From Streptomyces sp. HUAS MG91 (GTDB lineage: Bacteria; Actinomycetota; Actinomycetes; Streptomycetales; Streptomycetaceae), in contig NZ_CP159534.1 in the NCBI RefSeq assembly GCF_040529335.1, forward strand, positions 1,550,001-1,614,000: DNA of 64,000 nucleotides, given 5' to 3'. Shown piece after piece: positions 26,437 through 34,516 of the stretch. The notes beneath the pieces are model-generated. The model saw only the letters and a list, made by a program, of their open reading frames with translations, was not told the DNA's origin and searched no databases. Position 1 is the stretch's first letter; every line of letters begins with the position of its first letter. A program made the translations under genes and the position numbers.

Positions 26437-27219
26437 CTACAGAGGCGTGACGTAGGCGCCCGAGATCCCGCCGTCCACCAGGAAGTCGGTGGCGTTCACG
26501 AACGAGGCGTCGTCGCTGGCCAGGAAGGCGACGGCGGCCGCGATCTCGTCGGCGGCGGCGAACCGGCCGACGGGGATGTGGACGAGGCGGCGTGCCGCGC
26601 GCTCCGGGTCCTTCGCGAACAGCTCGCGCAGCAGCGGGGTGTCGACCGGGCCGGGGCACAGGGCGTTGACCCGGATGCCCTCGCGGGCGAACTGCACGCC
26701 GAGTTCGCGGGACATGGCGAGGACGCCGCCCTTGGAGGCGGTGTAGGAGATCTGGGAGGTGGCCGCGCCCATCCGGGCCACGAACGAGGCGGTGTTGATG
26801 ATGGAGCCCTTGCCCTGGCGCCGCATGTAGGGGATGGCGGCCTTGCAGCACAGGTACACGGAGGTGAGGTTGACGTCCTGGACGCGCTTCCACGCCTCCA
26901 GGCCGGTGTCGAGGATCGAGTCGTCGTCGGGCGGTGAGATGCCCGCGTTGTTGAAGGCGACGTCGACGGAGCCGTAGGTCTCGAACGCGGTCCGGAACAG
27001 GGCCTCGACCTGGTCGGCGTCGGTCACGTCGACCGGTACGAAGGTGCCGCCGACGGCCTCCGCCGCCTTCTTTCCGGCGTTCTCGTCGATGTCGCCGCAG
27101 ACGACGTGCGCGCCCTCGGAGGCGAGGCGGCGGGCGGTGGCGAGGCCGATGCCGCTGCCGGCGCCGGTGATGACGGCGGTGCGGCCGACGAGGCGGCGGC
27201 AGATGTTCTCTTCGGTCAT
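26437..27219 (-). CDS. SDR family oxidoreductase
   Basis: A 260-residue classical short-chain dehydrogenase: cofactor motif TGAGSGIG (about 19-26), Asp after beta2 (CGDID, favouring NAD over NADP), NNAG, catalytic Ser in NTASF and YTASK. It ends with an NATDFLVDGG segment. It is eight bases behind the aldehyde dehydrogenase gene, so both are surely co-transcribed. In the inferred pathway it oxidises the alcohol group of gamma-glutamylethanolamide to the aldehyde. That substrate is deduced only from its neighbours. Confidence 0.9.
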   Translation of the reverse strand: MTEENICRRLVGRTAVITGAGSGIGLATARRLASEGAHVVCGDIDENAGKKAAEAVGGTFVPVDVTDADQVEALFRTAFETYGSVDVAFNNAGISPPDDDSILDTGLEAWKRVQDVNLTSVYLCCKAAIPYMRRQGKGSIINTASFVARMGAATSQISYTASKGGVLAMSRELGVQFAREGIRVNALCPGPVDTPLLRELFAKDPERAARRLVHIPVGRFAAADEIAAAVAFLASDDASFVNATDFLVDGGISGAYVTPL

Positions 27220-27227
27220 GGGTTTTC

Positions 27228-28577
27228 TCAGGCCTCCGTGCTGATGAAGACGTTCTTGGTTTCGGTGAAGGCGGTGAGGGCGTCGGGGCCCAGTTCGCGG
27301 CCGAGGCCGGACTGCTTGACGCCGCCGAACGGGGTCCAGTAGCGCACGGCGGAGTGCGAGTTGACGGACAGGTTCCCGGCGCGGACGGCGCCCGACACGC
27401 GCAGGGCGCGGCCCAGGTCCCGGGTCCAGACCGAACCGGCGAGGCCGTACGGGGTGGCGTTGGCGAGGCGGATCGCGTCCGCCTCGTCGGTGAAGGGCAG
27501 CAGGACCGCGACGGGCCCGAAGATCTCCTCCACGGCCGCGGGCGCGTCGGCGGCTTCGGCGGTCAGCACGGTCGGCGGGAACCAGAAGCCGGGCCCGGTG
27601 GGCGCGGTGCCCCGGATGCCGGGGGCGGAGTCGGGCACGAGGTTCCTGACCCGGTCGAGCTGGGCGCGGGAGATCAGCGGGCCCATCGCCGTCTTCTCGT
27701 CCAGCGGGTCGCCGACGACGACGGCGCCGAGCGCGTCGGTGAGCAGCGCCGCGGCCTCCTCGTACACCGTCTCCTGGACGAGGATGCGGGTGCGGGCGCA
27801 GCAGTCCTGGCCGGAGTTGTCGAGGAACGAGAACGGGTCGAGGGCCTTCGTCAGGTCGGCGTCCGCGAAGACGACGTTGGGGCTCTTGCCGCCGAGTTCG
27901 AGCGTGACCGGCTTGACCAGGGCGGCGCACCGCTCCATGATCTCGCGGCCGGTGCGGGTCGACCCGGTGAAGACGATCTTCGCGACGTCCGGGTGGTCGA
28001 CAAGGGCCGCTCCGGCGACCGGGCCCTCGCCGGGCAGTACCTGGAACAGGCCCTCGGGAAGGCCCGCCTCCAGGGCGAGTTCGGCCAGGCGCAGGGCGGT
28101 GAGCGGGGTGGTCTCGGCGGGCTTGAGGACGACCGCGTTGCCCGCCGCGAGTGCGGGGGCCGTGCCCCAGGCGGCGATCGGCATCGGGAAGTTCCACGGG
28201 GCGATGACGCCGACGACGCCGAGCGGTTCGTGGAAGGTGACGTCCCAGCCGCCGGGGGCCGGGATCTGCGCGCCGTTGAGGCGTTCGGCGCCACCGGCCG
28301 CGTACAGCAGCAGGTCGCGGGCGTTGCCCGCCTCCCAGCGGGCGTTGCCGATGAGGTGCCCGGCCTCGCGGACCTCCAGCTGCGCCAGCTCTTCGAGATG
28401 CTGGTCGACGGTGTCGGCGAAGCGGCGGAGGAGCCGGGCCCGGTCGGCGGGGGCGGCCGCGGCCCAGGCGCGCTGGGCGGTGACGGCTCGGGCGACGGCG
28501 CGGGCGATGTCGTCGGCGTCGGCGGCGGGCACGGTCGCGACGACGTCTTCCGTCGCCGGGTTCAGTACCTGGAGCAC
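27228..28577 (-). CDS. Aldehyde dehydrogenase family protein
   Basis: A 449-residue ALDH with the complete motif set: PWNFP, GSTRTGREI for the cofactor, the general base Glu in TLELGGKSP (about 238-246) and a catalytic Cys in GQDCCARTR (about 270). The tandem Cys is usual in some families. It oxidises an aldehyde to an acid with NAD(P). Located between the glnA4-like gene (10 bases) and the SDR gene (8 bases), it likely converts the gamma-glutamyl aldehyde to gamma-glutamylglycine or a similar acid. The pathway role is inferred. Confidence 0.92.
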   Translation of the reverse strand: MLQVLNPATEDVVATVPAADADDIARAVARAVTAQRAWAAAAPADRARLLRRFADTVDQHLEELAQLEVREAGHLIGNARWEAGNARDLLLYAAGGAERLNGAQIPAPGGWDVTFHEPLGVVGVIAPWNFPMPIAAWGTAPALAAGNAVVLKPAETTPLTALRLAELALEAGLPEGLFQVLPGEGPVAGAALVDHPDVAKIVFTGSTRTGREIMERCAALVKPVTLELGGKSPNVVFADADLTKALDPFSFLDNSGQDCCARTRILVQETVYEEAAALLTDALGAVVVGDPLDEKTAMGPLISRAQLDRVRNLVPDSAPGIRGTAPTGPGFWFPPTVLTAEAADAPAAVEEIFGPVAVLLPFTDEADAIRLANATPYGLAGSVWTRDLGRALRVSGAVRAGNLSVNSHSAVRYWTPFGGVKQSGLGRELGPDALTAFTETKNVFISTEA

Positions 28578-28587
28578 AGGGGGGTCC

Positions 28588-29946
28588 TCACATGCGTTCG
28601 AAGGAGCGGCGCAGCTCCCAGTCGGTCACCGCGGCGTCGAACGCGTCGAGTTCGACCCGCGCCATGTTGCGGTAGTGGGCGACGACCTCGTCGCCGAACG
28701 CGGCCCGGGCGATGGGGCTGTCCGCCCAGAGGTCGGCGGCCTCGCGCAGGGTGGTGGGGACGTGTGCGTAGCCGGCCGTGTAGGCGTTGCCCGCGCAGGC
28801 GTCGGGGAGGCCGAGCTTGTACTCGACGCCGTGCAGGCCTGCGGCGATGAGGCCCGCGACGGCGAGGTACGGGTTGACGTCGCCGCCGGGCAGCCGGTTC
28901 TCGAATCTCAGCGAGCGGCCGTGGCCGACGACGCGCAGCGCGCAGGTGCGGTTGTCGTGGCCCCAGGCGACGGCGGTCGGGGCGAAGGAGCCCTGCTGGA
29001 ACCGCTTGTAGGAGTTGATGTGCGGTGCGTAGAGGAGGGAGAAGTCGCGCAGCGCGGCGAGCTGCCCGGCGAGGAAGTGCCGCATCAGCTCGGACATGTC
29101 CCGGCCGTCGGCCATCGCGTTGGCACCGTCCGCGTCGGCGAGGGAGAGGTGGATGTGGCAGGAGTTGCCCTCGCGCTCGTTGTACTTCGCCATGAAGGTG
29201 AGCGAGACGCCCTCCTGGGCGGCGATCTCCTTGGCGCCCGTCTTGTAGATCGCGTGCTGGTCGCAGGTGACGAGGGCTTCGTCGTAGCGGAAGGCGATCT
29301 CGTGCTGGCCGGGGTTGCACTCCCCCTTGGCGGACTCGACGGTGAGGCCCGCGCCCGCCATCTCGTTGCGGATCCGGCGCAGCAGGGGCTCGACGCGGCC
29401 GGTGCCGAGGACCGAGTAGTCGATGTTGTACTGGTTGGCCGGGGTGAGGCCGCGGTAGTTGGCGTCCCAGGCCTGCTCGTAGGTGTCCTTGAAGACGATG
29501 AACTCCAGCTCGGTGCCGACCTGGGCGGTGAGCCCGAGGGCGGCGAGCCGGTCCAGCTGGCGGCGCAGGATCTGCCGGGGCGCGGCGACGACGGGTGAGC
29601 CGTCGTCCCAGGCGAGGTCGGCGACGAGCATCGCCGTGCCGTCGTTCCAGGGGACACGGCGCAGGGTGGTGAGGTCGGGGTGCATGGCGAAGTCGCCGTA
29701 GCCGCGCTCCCAGGACGACATCGCGTAGCCGTCGACGGTGTTCATCTCGGCGTCGACCGCGAGGAGGTAGTTGCAGCCCTCGGTGCCGTGCTCCAGGACC
29801 TCGTCGAGGAAGAAGGATGCGGCGAACCGCTTGCCCTGGAGCCGCCCCTGCATGTCGGGGAAGGCCAGGACGACGGTGTCGATCTCTTCGTTCGCGACGA
29901 GGGAACGCAGTCCCTCGACGGAGAGCGGGGGTGTGCGGTCTGCCAC
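28588..29946 (-). CDS. glnA4: Glutamine synthetase-like gamma-glutamyl ligase (GlnA4-type)
   Basis: A 452-residue glutamine synthetase fold: N-terminal beta-grasp (DMQGRLQGKRF), GTELEFIVF with metal-binding Glu, ECNPGQHEIAFRY, NSCHIHLSL for ATP/metal, and FENRLPGGDVNPYLAVAG. The adenylylation-site loop of true GlnA (NLYDLPPEE-type) is not visible. Its context (ALDH, SDR, FadR regulator, gamma-glutamyl hydrolase) matches the S. coelicolor glnA4 locus, whose product was reported to make gamma-glutamylethanolamide. A gamma-glutamylpolyamine ligase (GlnA3-like) is the alternative. GTG 29946 has GAGGAGG eight bases upstream. Confidence 0.88.
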   Translation of the reverse strand: MADRTPPLSVEGLRSLVANEEIDTVVLAFPDMQGRLQGKRFAASFFLDEVLEHGTEGCNYLLAVDAEMNTVDGYAMSSWERGYGDFAMHPDLTTLRRVPWNDGTAMLVADLAWDDGSPVVAAPRQILRRQLDRLAALGLTAQVGTELEFIVFKDTYEQAWDANYRGLTPANQYNIDYSVLGTGRVEPLLRRIRNEMAGAGLTVESAKGECNPGQHEIAFRYDEALVTCDQHAIYKTGAKEIAAQEGVSLTFMAKYNEREGNSCHIHLSLADADGANAMADGRDMSELMRHFLAGQLAALRDFSLLYAPHINSYKRFQQGSFAPTAVAWGHDNRTCALRVVGHGRSLRFENRLPGGDVNPYLAVAGLIAAGLHGVEYKLGLPDACAGNAYTAGYAHVPTTLREAADLWADSPIARAAFGDEVVAHYRNMARVELDAFDAAVTDWELRRSFERM

Positions 29947-29983
29947 GGGAAAGGCCTCCTCGGGTCCGCCATGAGCCGATGGG

Positions 29984-30013
29984 CCATAAGGTATGGGGCG
30001 CAACCATTGGTTG
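29984..30013. promoter_or_regulatory. Twin dyads between glnA4-type gene and its regulator
   Basis: Two perfect 13-bp dyads lie in the 85-base divergent gap: CCATA-AGG-TATGG (29984-29996) and CAACCA-T-TGGTTG (30001-30013), 17 bp centre to centre. FadR/GntR-type proteins bind short dyads of this size (TGGT...ACCA-like). Both promoters must lie here, so binding could control the operon and the regulator together. Binding is inference. Confidence 0.55.
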
Positions 30014-30031
30014 GGAAGGGGATCAGGGCTC

Positions 30032-30757
30032 ATGTCGCGCACGAATGCGGACGGGGGACTCGCGACGGTGCTGCGCCCGGTGCGCGCGGGCAACGGCTTC
30101 GAGGAGGCGCTGGAGCAGATCCTCCAGGTGGTCCGGCTCGGCCTGGTGGCGGCCGGTGAACGGCTGCCTTCCGAGCGGGAGTTGGCGGAGCGCCTGGGGA
30201 TCAGCCGGGTGACGCTGCGCGAGGTCCTGAAGGTCCTCCAGGACCAAGGGCTCGTCGAGGCGCGGCGCGGCCGGTACGGCGGGACGTTCGTGCTGCCGCG
30301 CCCCGGCGTGGGCGGCGAGGACGAGCTGCGGCGCCGCATCGCGGGCGTCGACGTGGAGGACGTGCTGCGGTTCCGCGAGGTCCTGGAGGTGGGGGCGGCC
30401 GGGCTGTGCGCGGCGCACGGCCTGGACGGCGCGCGGGCCGGGCGGCTGCGCGCGGCGCTCGCGGACACCCACGACGCGCCGCTCGCGGACTACCGCCGCC
30501 GGGACACGCTGCTCCATCTCACGCTCGCCGAGCTGTGCGGTTCGCCCACGCTCGCCGCGCAGTACGCGGCGGTGCGCGCGACGGTGAACGACCTCCTGGA
30601 CTGCATCCCCCTCCTGGTCCGCAATCTGGAGCACTCCCAGCGCCAGCACACGGCGCTGGTGGAGGCCGTGCTCGACGGAGACGCGGACGGCGCGCGGGAG
30701 ATGACGCGCGAGCACTGCGCGGGCACGGCCGCGCTGCTGCGCGGCTTCCTCGCCTGA
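30032..30757 (+). CDS. FadR/GntR family transcriptional regulator
   Basis: A 241-residue regulator with a winged helix-turn-helix (about 25-90, LPSERELAERLGISRVTLREVL) and an all-helical FCD ligand-binding domain (about 105-235, with RFREVLEVGAAGLCAAHGL, DTLLHLTLAELCGSP and HTALVEAVLDGDADGA). FCD domains bind carboxylate metabolites, often through metal-ligating Asp/His. It is divergent from the glnA4-type operon and followed by the gamma-glutamyl hydrolase gene, so it most likely represses both. ATG 30032 is chosen by the position of the DNA-binding domain. Confidence 0.9.
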   Translation: MSRTNADGGLATVLRPVRAGNGFEEALEQILQVVRLGLVAAGERLPSERELAERLGISRVTLREVLKVLQDQGLVEARRGRYGGTFVLPRPGVGGEDELRRRIAGVDVEDVLRFREVLEVGAAGLCAAHGLDGARAGRLRAALADTHDAPLADYRRRDTLLHLTLAELCGSPTLAAQYAAVRATVNDLLDCIPLLVRNLEHSQRQHTALVEAVLDGDADGAREMTREHCAGTAALLRGFLA

Positions 30758-30912
30758 ACGTCCGGACCTGACCTTGCCGGCCCGAAAAGGTCCGGATCCG
30801 GTCCAATGGATCCGGGCGCGGTGACCGCATACTGAACGCCCCGGTGTGCGGCGCCGTGATCTCGTACCCTCTGGTGTCCCTGTCGCACAACAGAGGTCGG
30901 GAGCGCAGCACC

Positions 30913-31611
30913 ATGGTGAGCAGGCCGCTGATCGGCATCAGCACCTACCTGGAGAAGAAGGCCAGTTGGGGCGTGTGGGAGATGCCCGCGACGCTCCTGC
31001 CCGCCGGTTACCCGCAGCTGGTGCAGTCCTCGGGCGGGCTCGCCGCGACGGTGCCGCCGGACGACGCGAAGCACGCCCCGTCGGTGGTGGCCCGGCTGGA
31101 CGGGCTGATCATCGCGGGCGGACCGGACGTGGCGCCGGAGCGGTACAGGGCCGAGCGCGACCCGCGCACCGGCCCGTCCGCCGAGGAGCGCGACACCTGG
31201 GAACTGGCCCTGATCCGGGCGGCGCTGACCTCCGGGACGCCGCTGCTCGGCATCTGCCGCGGGATGCAGCTGCTGAACGTCGCGCTCGGCGGCACGCTCA
31301 CCCAGCACATCGACGGTCATGTCGTGGAGACCGGTGTCTTCGGCCGGCACACGGTGACGCCGGTGCCGGGCACGCGGTACGGGGATCTGGTCCCGGAGCC
31401 GGCGGAGGTGCCGACCTATCACCATCAGGCGGTGGACCGGCTCGGCAAGGGCCTGGTCGCCTCCGCGCACGCGGCGGACGGCACCGTCGAGGCCGTCGAA
31501 CTGCCCGGCATGTCCTGGGTGATCGGGGTGCAGTGGCACCCCGAGATGGGTGAGGACAAGCGCGTCACGGAGGGGTTGGTGCGCGCCGCGGGCACCCCGC
31601 ACGGCTTCTGA
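30913..31611 (+). CDS. Gamma-glutamyl-gamma-aminobutyrate hydrolase-like (PuuD-type)
   Basis: A 232-residue class I glutamine amidotransferase-fold hydrolase of the peptidase C26 family. The nucleophile is in GICRGMQLLNVALGG (Cys about 115), and the His-Glu pair is in VQWHPEM (about 211). These enzymes cut gamma-glutamyl bonds of conjugates such as gamma-glutamyl-GABA, releasing glutamate. In this locus it would complete the pathway that starts with GlnA4-type glutamylation. It lies 155 bases after the FadR gene on the same strand. ATG 30913 has GGGAG nine bases before it. Confidence 0.9.
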   Translation: MVSRPLIGISTYLEKKASWGVWEMPATLLPAGYPQLVQSSGGLAATVPPDDAKHAPSVVARLDGLIIAGGPDVAPERYRAERDPRTGPSAEERDTWELALIRAALTSGTPLLGICRGMQLLNVALGGTLTQHIDGHVVETGVFGRHTVTPVPGTRYGDLVPEPAEVPTYHHQAVDRLGKGLVASAHAADGTVEAVELPGMSWVIGVQWHPEMGEDKRVTEGLVRAAGTPHGF

Positions 31612-31625
31612 GCCCCGGCGGGCCG

Positions 31626-32579
31626 TCAGCCCGTACGGGTCAGGCCCAGCAGATCGCGCGCCGGGCCCGTCGGGCGGTGGCCGGTGGGCCAGACGGCGCG
31701 CAGGGCGCGGGTCAGCGGCGCTGCGTCCAGCGGGATCTCGACCAGGCGGCGGGCGGTCAGCTCCTCGCCGACGGCCAGTTCGCTCAGGACCGAGGGGCCG
31801 GCGCCGCTGACCGCCGCGGCCTTCACCGCCGTCGTCGAGGAGAGCTCGATCAGCGGGCGGGCCAGGCCGCCCAGGGCGGCGTCGAGGACCTGGCGGGTGC
31901 CCGAGCCCTCCTCGCGGAGGATGAGCGCGGTCGCGGCCAGCTCGTCCGGTGTCAGCGGCTTGCGGCGGCGGGACCAGGGGTGGCTCGGGGCCGTCACGAC
32001 GATCAGCCGGTCGTGGGCGATGACCGTCGAGTCCAGGCCCGCGGGGACGGTGAGCCCCTCGACGAAGCCCAGGTCCGCCTCGCCCGCGAGCAGCCGCTCC
32101 GCGACCACCGCCGAGTTCCCGGCCAGCAGCGAGACCGCCGTGTCGGGCCGTGCGGCCCGCAGCGCGAGGAGCCAGCGCGGCAGCAGGTACTCGGCGATCG
32201 TCATGCTCGCCGCCACCGTGAGGCGCGAGTCCCTGCGGTCGCGCAGCGCCTGTGCCCCCGCGTCGAACTCCTCCGCCGCCGCCACGATCCGCCGCGCCCA
32301 GTCCGTGACCAGCGCGCCGGTGCCGGTCAGCCGGGAGCCGCGCGGGGAGCGGTCGACCAGGGCCAGGCCGAGCTGGCGCTCCATGGAGCGGATCCGGCTG
32401 CTGGCCGCGGGCTGGCTGATGCCCAGTTCGCGCGCGGCGGCGCCGAGGCTGCCCAGGCGGGCCACGGCGAGGAGCAGTTCGAGCGCGCCGAGGTCGGGCA
32501 CGCGGTGGGCGAGCAGCCCGGGCGGGGACTCCCGTACAGGGTTCTGCTGCTCCCGTTGCCTGTGCCGTTCCTCGCCCAT
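31626..32579 (-). CDS. LysR family transcriptional regulator
   Basis: A 317-residue LysR regulator. The helix-turn-helix covers about residues 30-90 (LELLLAVARLGSLGAAARELGISQPAASSRIR), followed by a periplasmic-binding-like effector domain (about 115-305). The N-terminus carries about 28 extra residues rich in Arg, Glu and Gln before the HTH. It is divergent from the TDT transporter gene and likely controls it in response to the transported anion. A 17-bp dyad covers its start codon. Confidence 0.9.
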   Translation of the reverse strand: MGEERHRQREQQNPVRESPPGLLAHRVPDLGALELLLAVARLGSLGAAARELGISQPAASSRIRSMERQLGLALVDRSPRGSRLTGTGALVTDWARRIVAAAEEFDAGAQALRDRRDSRLTVAASMTIAEYLLPRWLLALRAARPDTAVSLLAGNSAVVAERLLAGEADLGFVEGLTVPAGLDSTVIAHDRLIVVTAPSHPWSRRRKPLTPDELAATALILREEGSGTRQVLDAALGGLARPLIELSSTTAVKAAAVSGAGPSVLSELAVGEELTARRLVEIPLDAAPLTRALRAVWPTGHRPTGPARDLLGLTRTG

Positions 32580-32593
32580 AAGGCCAGGTTATG
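32577..32593. promoter_or_regulatory. LysR-type dyad over regulator start
   Basis: CATAA-N7-TTATG is a perfect dyad containing the T-N11-A pattern typical of LysR boxes, in the 70-base gap between the LysR and TDT genes. It includes the LysR start codon, so binding would be autoregulatory. Confidence 0.45.
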
Positions 32594-32649
32594 CCCTCAT
32601 ACAGGGAACGTCCCTGGTGGGGGGCGGTGGGGCGGCGCATCGTGAAGGC

Positions 32650-33786
32650 ATGGTCACTGCTGCCCAGCCCCACGCTCTCCCCGCCACCGGCGTCCCCTCC
32701 GTCCGGGCGGCCGCCGTCCGCCACCTCGGCCCCAACTGGTACGCGGCCGTCATGGGTACCGCGATCGTCGCCAACGCGGGCGCCACGCTCCCGGCCGGAT
32801 TCCCGGGGCTGCGGACCGGCTGCACGGTGGTGTGGGCGCTGTCGTGCGTGGCGCTGGTGGCGGTGCTGGCCGCGCGGGCGCTGCACTGGACGCACCACCG
32901 CGACCAGGCCCGGGCCCATCTCCTCGACCCGGCGGTGGCGCCCTTCTACGGCTGTCTGTCGATGGCGCTGCTCGCGGTCGGCGCCGGGACGCTGCTCGTC
33001 GGGCGGGACTGGATCGGCCTCGGCGCCGCCGTGGCGGTCGACACCGTGCTGTTCGTCGCGGGCACGGCCGTCGGGCTCGCCGCCGCCGTCGCGATCCCGT
33101 ATCTGATGGTCGTACGGCATCGGATCGAGCCGGGGCAGGCGTCGCCGGTGTGGCTGCTGCCCGTGGTCGCGCCGATGGTGTCGGCGGCGGTCGGCCCGCT
33201 GCTCGTGCCGCACCTGCCGGCCGGGCAGTGGCAGGAGTCCTTCCTCTTCGTCTGTTACGCGATGTTCGGCCTCAGTCTGCTGGCGACGCTGGTCATGCTG
33301 CCGGTGATCTTCGCGCGGCTGGTCACGGCGGGCCCGCTGCCGCTGCTTCTGACCCCGACCCTCTTCCTCGTGCTCGGTCCGCTGGGCCAGTCGACGACGG
33401 CGGCCAACAAGTTCGCCGATGTCGCGGGCGGGGTGCTTCCCGCCTCGTACGCGCACGGGTTCACGGCGTTCGCGGTGCTGTACGGGGTGCCGGTGATGGG
33501 GTTCGCGATGCTGTGGCTGGCGTTCGCCCTGGCGATGGTGGTGCGGGCGCGGCGCGAGGGGATGGGGTTCGCGATGACGTGGTGGGCGTTCACGTTCCCC
33601 GTCGGGACCTGTGTCACCGGCGCGGAGGGCCTGGGCAAGCACACGGGACTCGCCGTCTTCGACGGGCTGGCGCTCGTGCTCTACGCGGCCCTGGTCGCGG
33701 CCTGGGCGGTGGCGTCGGTCCGGACGATCCGGGGCCTGCTCGACGGGCGGCTGCTCGCGGCGCCCGGCACGCCCCGGACGCCGTGA
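32650..33786 (+). CDS. TDT family transporter (TehA/SLAC1-like)
   Basis: A 378-residue membrane protein with about ten hydrophobic helices, starting with the family motif LGPNWYAAVMGTAIVANAG (about 27-45). This marks the tellurite-resistance/dicarboxylate (TDT) family, which includes TehA-like anion channels and C4-dicarboxylate or sulfite exporters. Later segments such as GQSTTAANKFAD and GAEGLGKHTG are typical. The substrate is unknown and is probably an organic or inorganic anion. The divergent LysR regulator is the likely controller. It converges on the corrinoid-binding-like gene with a 10-base gap. Confidence 0.87.
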   Translation: MVTAAQPHALPATGVPSVRAAAVRHLGPNWYAAVMGTAIVANAGATLPAGFPGLRTGCTVVWALSCVALVAVLAARALHWTHHRDQARAHLLDPAVAPFYGCLSMALLAVGAGTLLVGRDWIGLGAAVAVDTVLFVAGTAVGLAAAVAIPYLMVVRHRIEPGQASPVWLLPVVAPMVSAAVGPLLVPHLPAGQWQESFLFVCYAMFGLSLLATLVMLPVIFARLVTAGPLPLLLTPTLFLVLGPLGQSTTAANKFADVAGGVLPASYAHGFTAFAVLYGVPVMGFAMLWLAFALAMVVRARREGMGFAMTWWAFTFPVGTCVTGAEGLGKHTGLAVFDGLALVLYAALVAAWAVASVRTIRGLLDGRLLAAPGTPRTP

Positions 33787-33796
33787 CGCCGCCTGC

Positions 33797-34507
33797 TCAC
33801 CGCTCCCCCAGCGCCCTGCGCAGCACCTCGGGCGCCTGCCCCAACGACGGCCCGTACCAGGTGAGATGGCGGCCGCTGACCAGCGCGGACGGCGCCGTGA
33901 AGGCCTCCGGTCCGTCGTCGGCGGTGAAACGGTACGGCTCGTCGGGCAGCACCACCACGTCCTTTTCCACGGCTTCCAGCGCGTCGAGCGGGATGCGCGG
34001 GTAGCGCTCGGCGTGGTCCGCGTACACGTTGTCGACGCCGAGGCGGGCGAGCAGGTCGCCGGCGAAGGTGTCGCGGCCGAGGACCATCCACGGGCGCCGC
34101 CAGATCGGGACCACGGCCCGGACGCGGCGGGCGGGCGGCGCGAGAGCGGCCCAGGCCGCCTCCGCCTCGTCGAGCCAGCGCGGCCGGGACGCCGCGCCGC
34201 ACGCGCGCAGCACCCAGCCCAGCTCCGCCGTCGCCTGCGGCAGGGTGCGCACCTCGGTGACCAGGACCTCGATCCCGGCGGCGCGCAGGGCGGCGAGGTC
34301 GGGGGCGCGGTTCTCCTCCTCGTTGGCGACGACCAGGTCGGGGCGGAGTGCGACGACCGCCCGCACGTCGGGGTTCTTGGTGCCGCCGATCCGGGTCACG
34401 TCCAGGTCGGCCGGATGGGTGCACCAGTCGGTGGCGCCGACGAGGACGCCCGGCAGCGTGACGGCGACCGCCTCGGTCAGGGACGGCACAAGAGAGACGA
34501 CGCGCAC
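33797..34507 (-). CDS. Helical-backbone metal receptor (BtuF-like), cytoplasmic
   Basis: A 236-residue protein with the BtuF/periplasmic-binding fold: RVVSLVPSLTEAVAVTL at the very N-terminus, VGATDWCTHPADL, RIGGTKNPD and LRPDLVVANEEENR. These are the corrinoid/heme-binding receptor signatures. There is no signal peptide or lipobox, so it should be cytoplasmic, unlike a true ABC receptor. No permease or ATPase is adjacent. It lies nine bases after the XRE-cupin gene, so both are one transcript. It may bind a cobalamin-like or other metal complex inside the cell; this is inference. Confidence 0.85.
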   Translation of the reverse strand: MRVVSLVPSLTEAVAVTLPGVLVGATDWCTHPADLDVTRIGGTKNPDVRAVVALRPDLVVANEEENRAPDLAALRAAGIEVLVTEVRTLPQATAELGWVLRACGAASRPRWLDEAEAAWAALAPPARRVRAVVPIWRRPWMVLGRDTFAGDLLARLGVDNVYADHAERYPRIPLDALEAVEKDVVVLPDEPYRFTADDGPEAFTAPSALVSGRHLTWYGPSLGQAPEVLRRALGER

Positions 34508-34516
34508 GACGCGGCC

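Noticed and set aside
30490..33642. A minus-strand open frame of about 1050 codons
   Set aside because: It is antisense to the FadR, hydrolase and TDT genes and consists of Arg/Gly/Pro/His-rich low-complexity sequence, the usual shadow of GC-rich codon bias.
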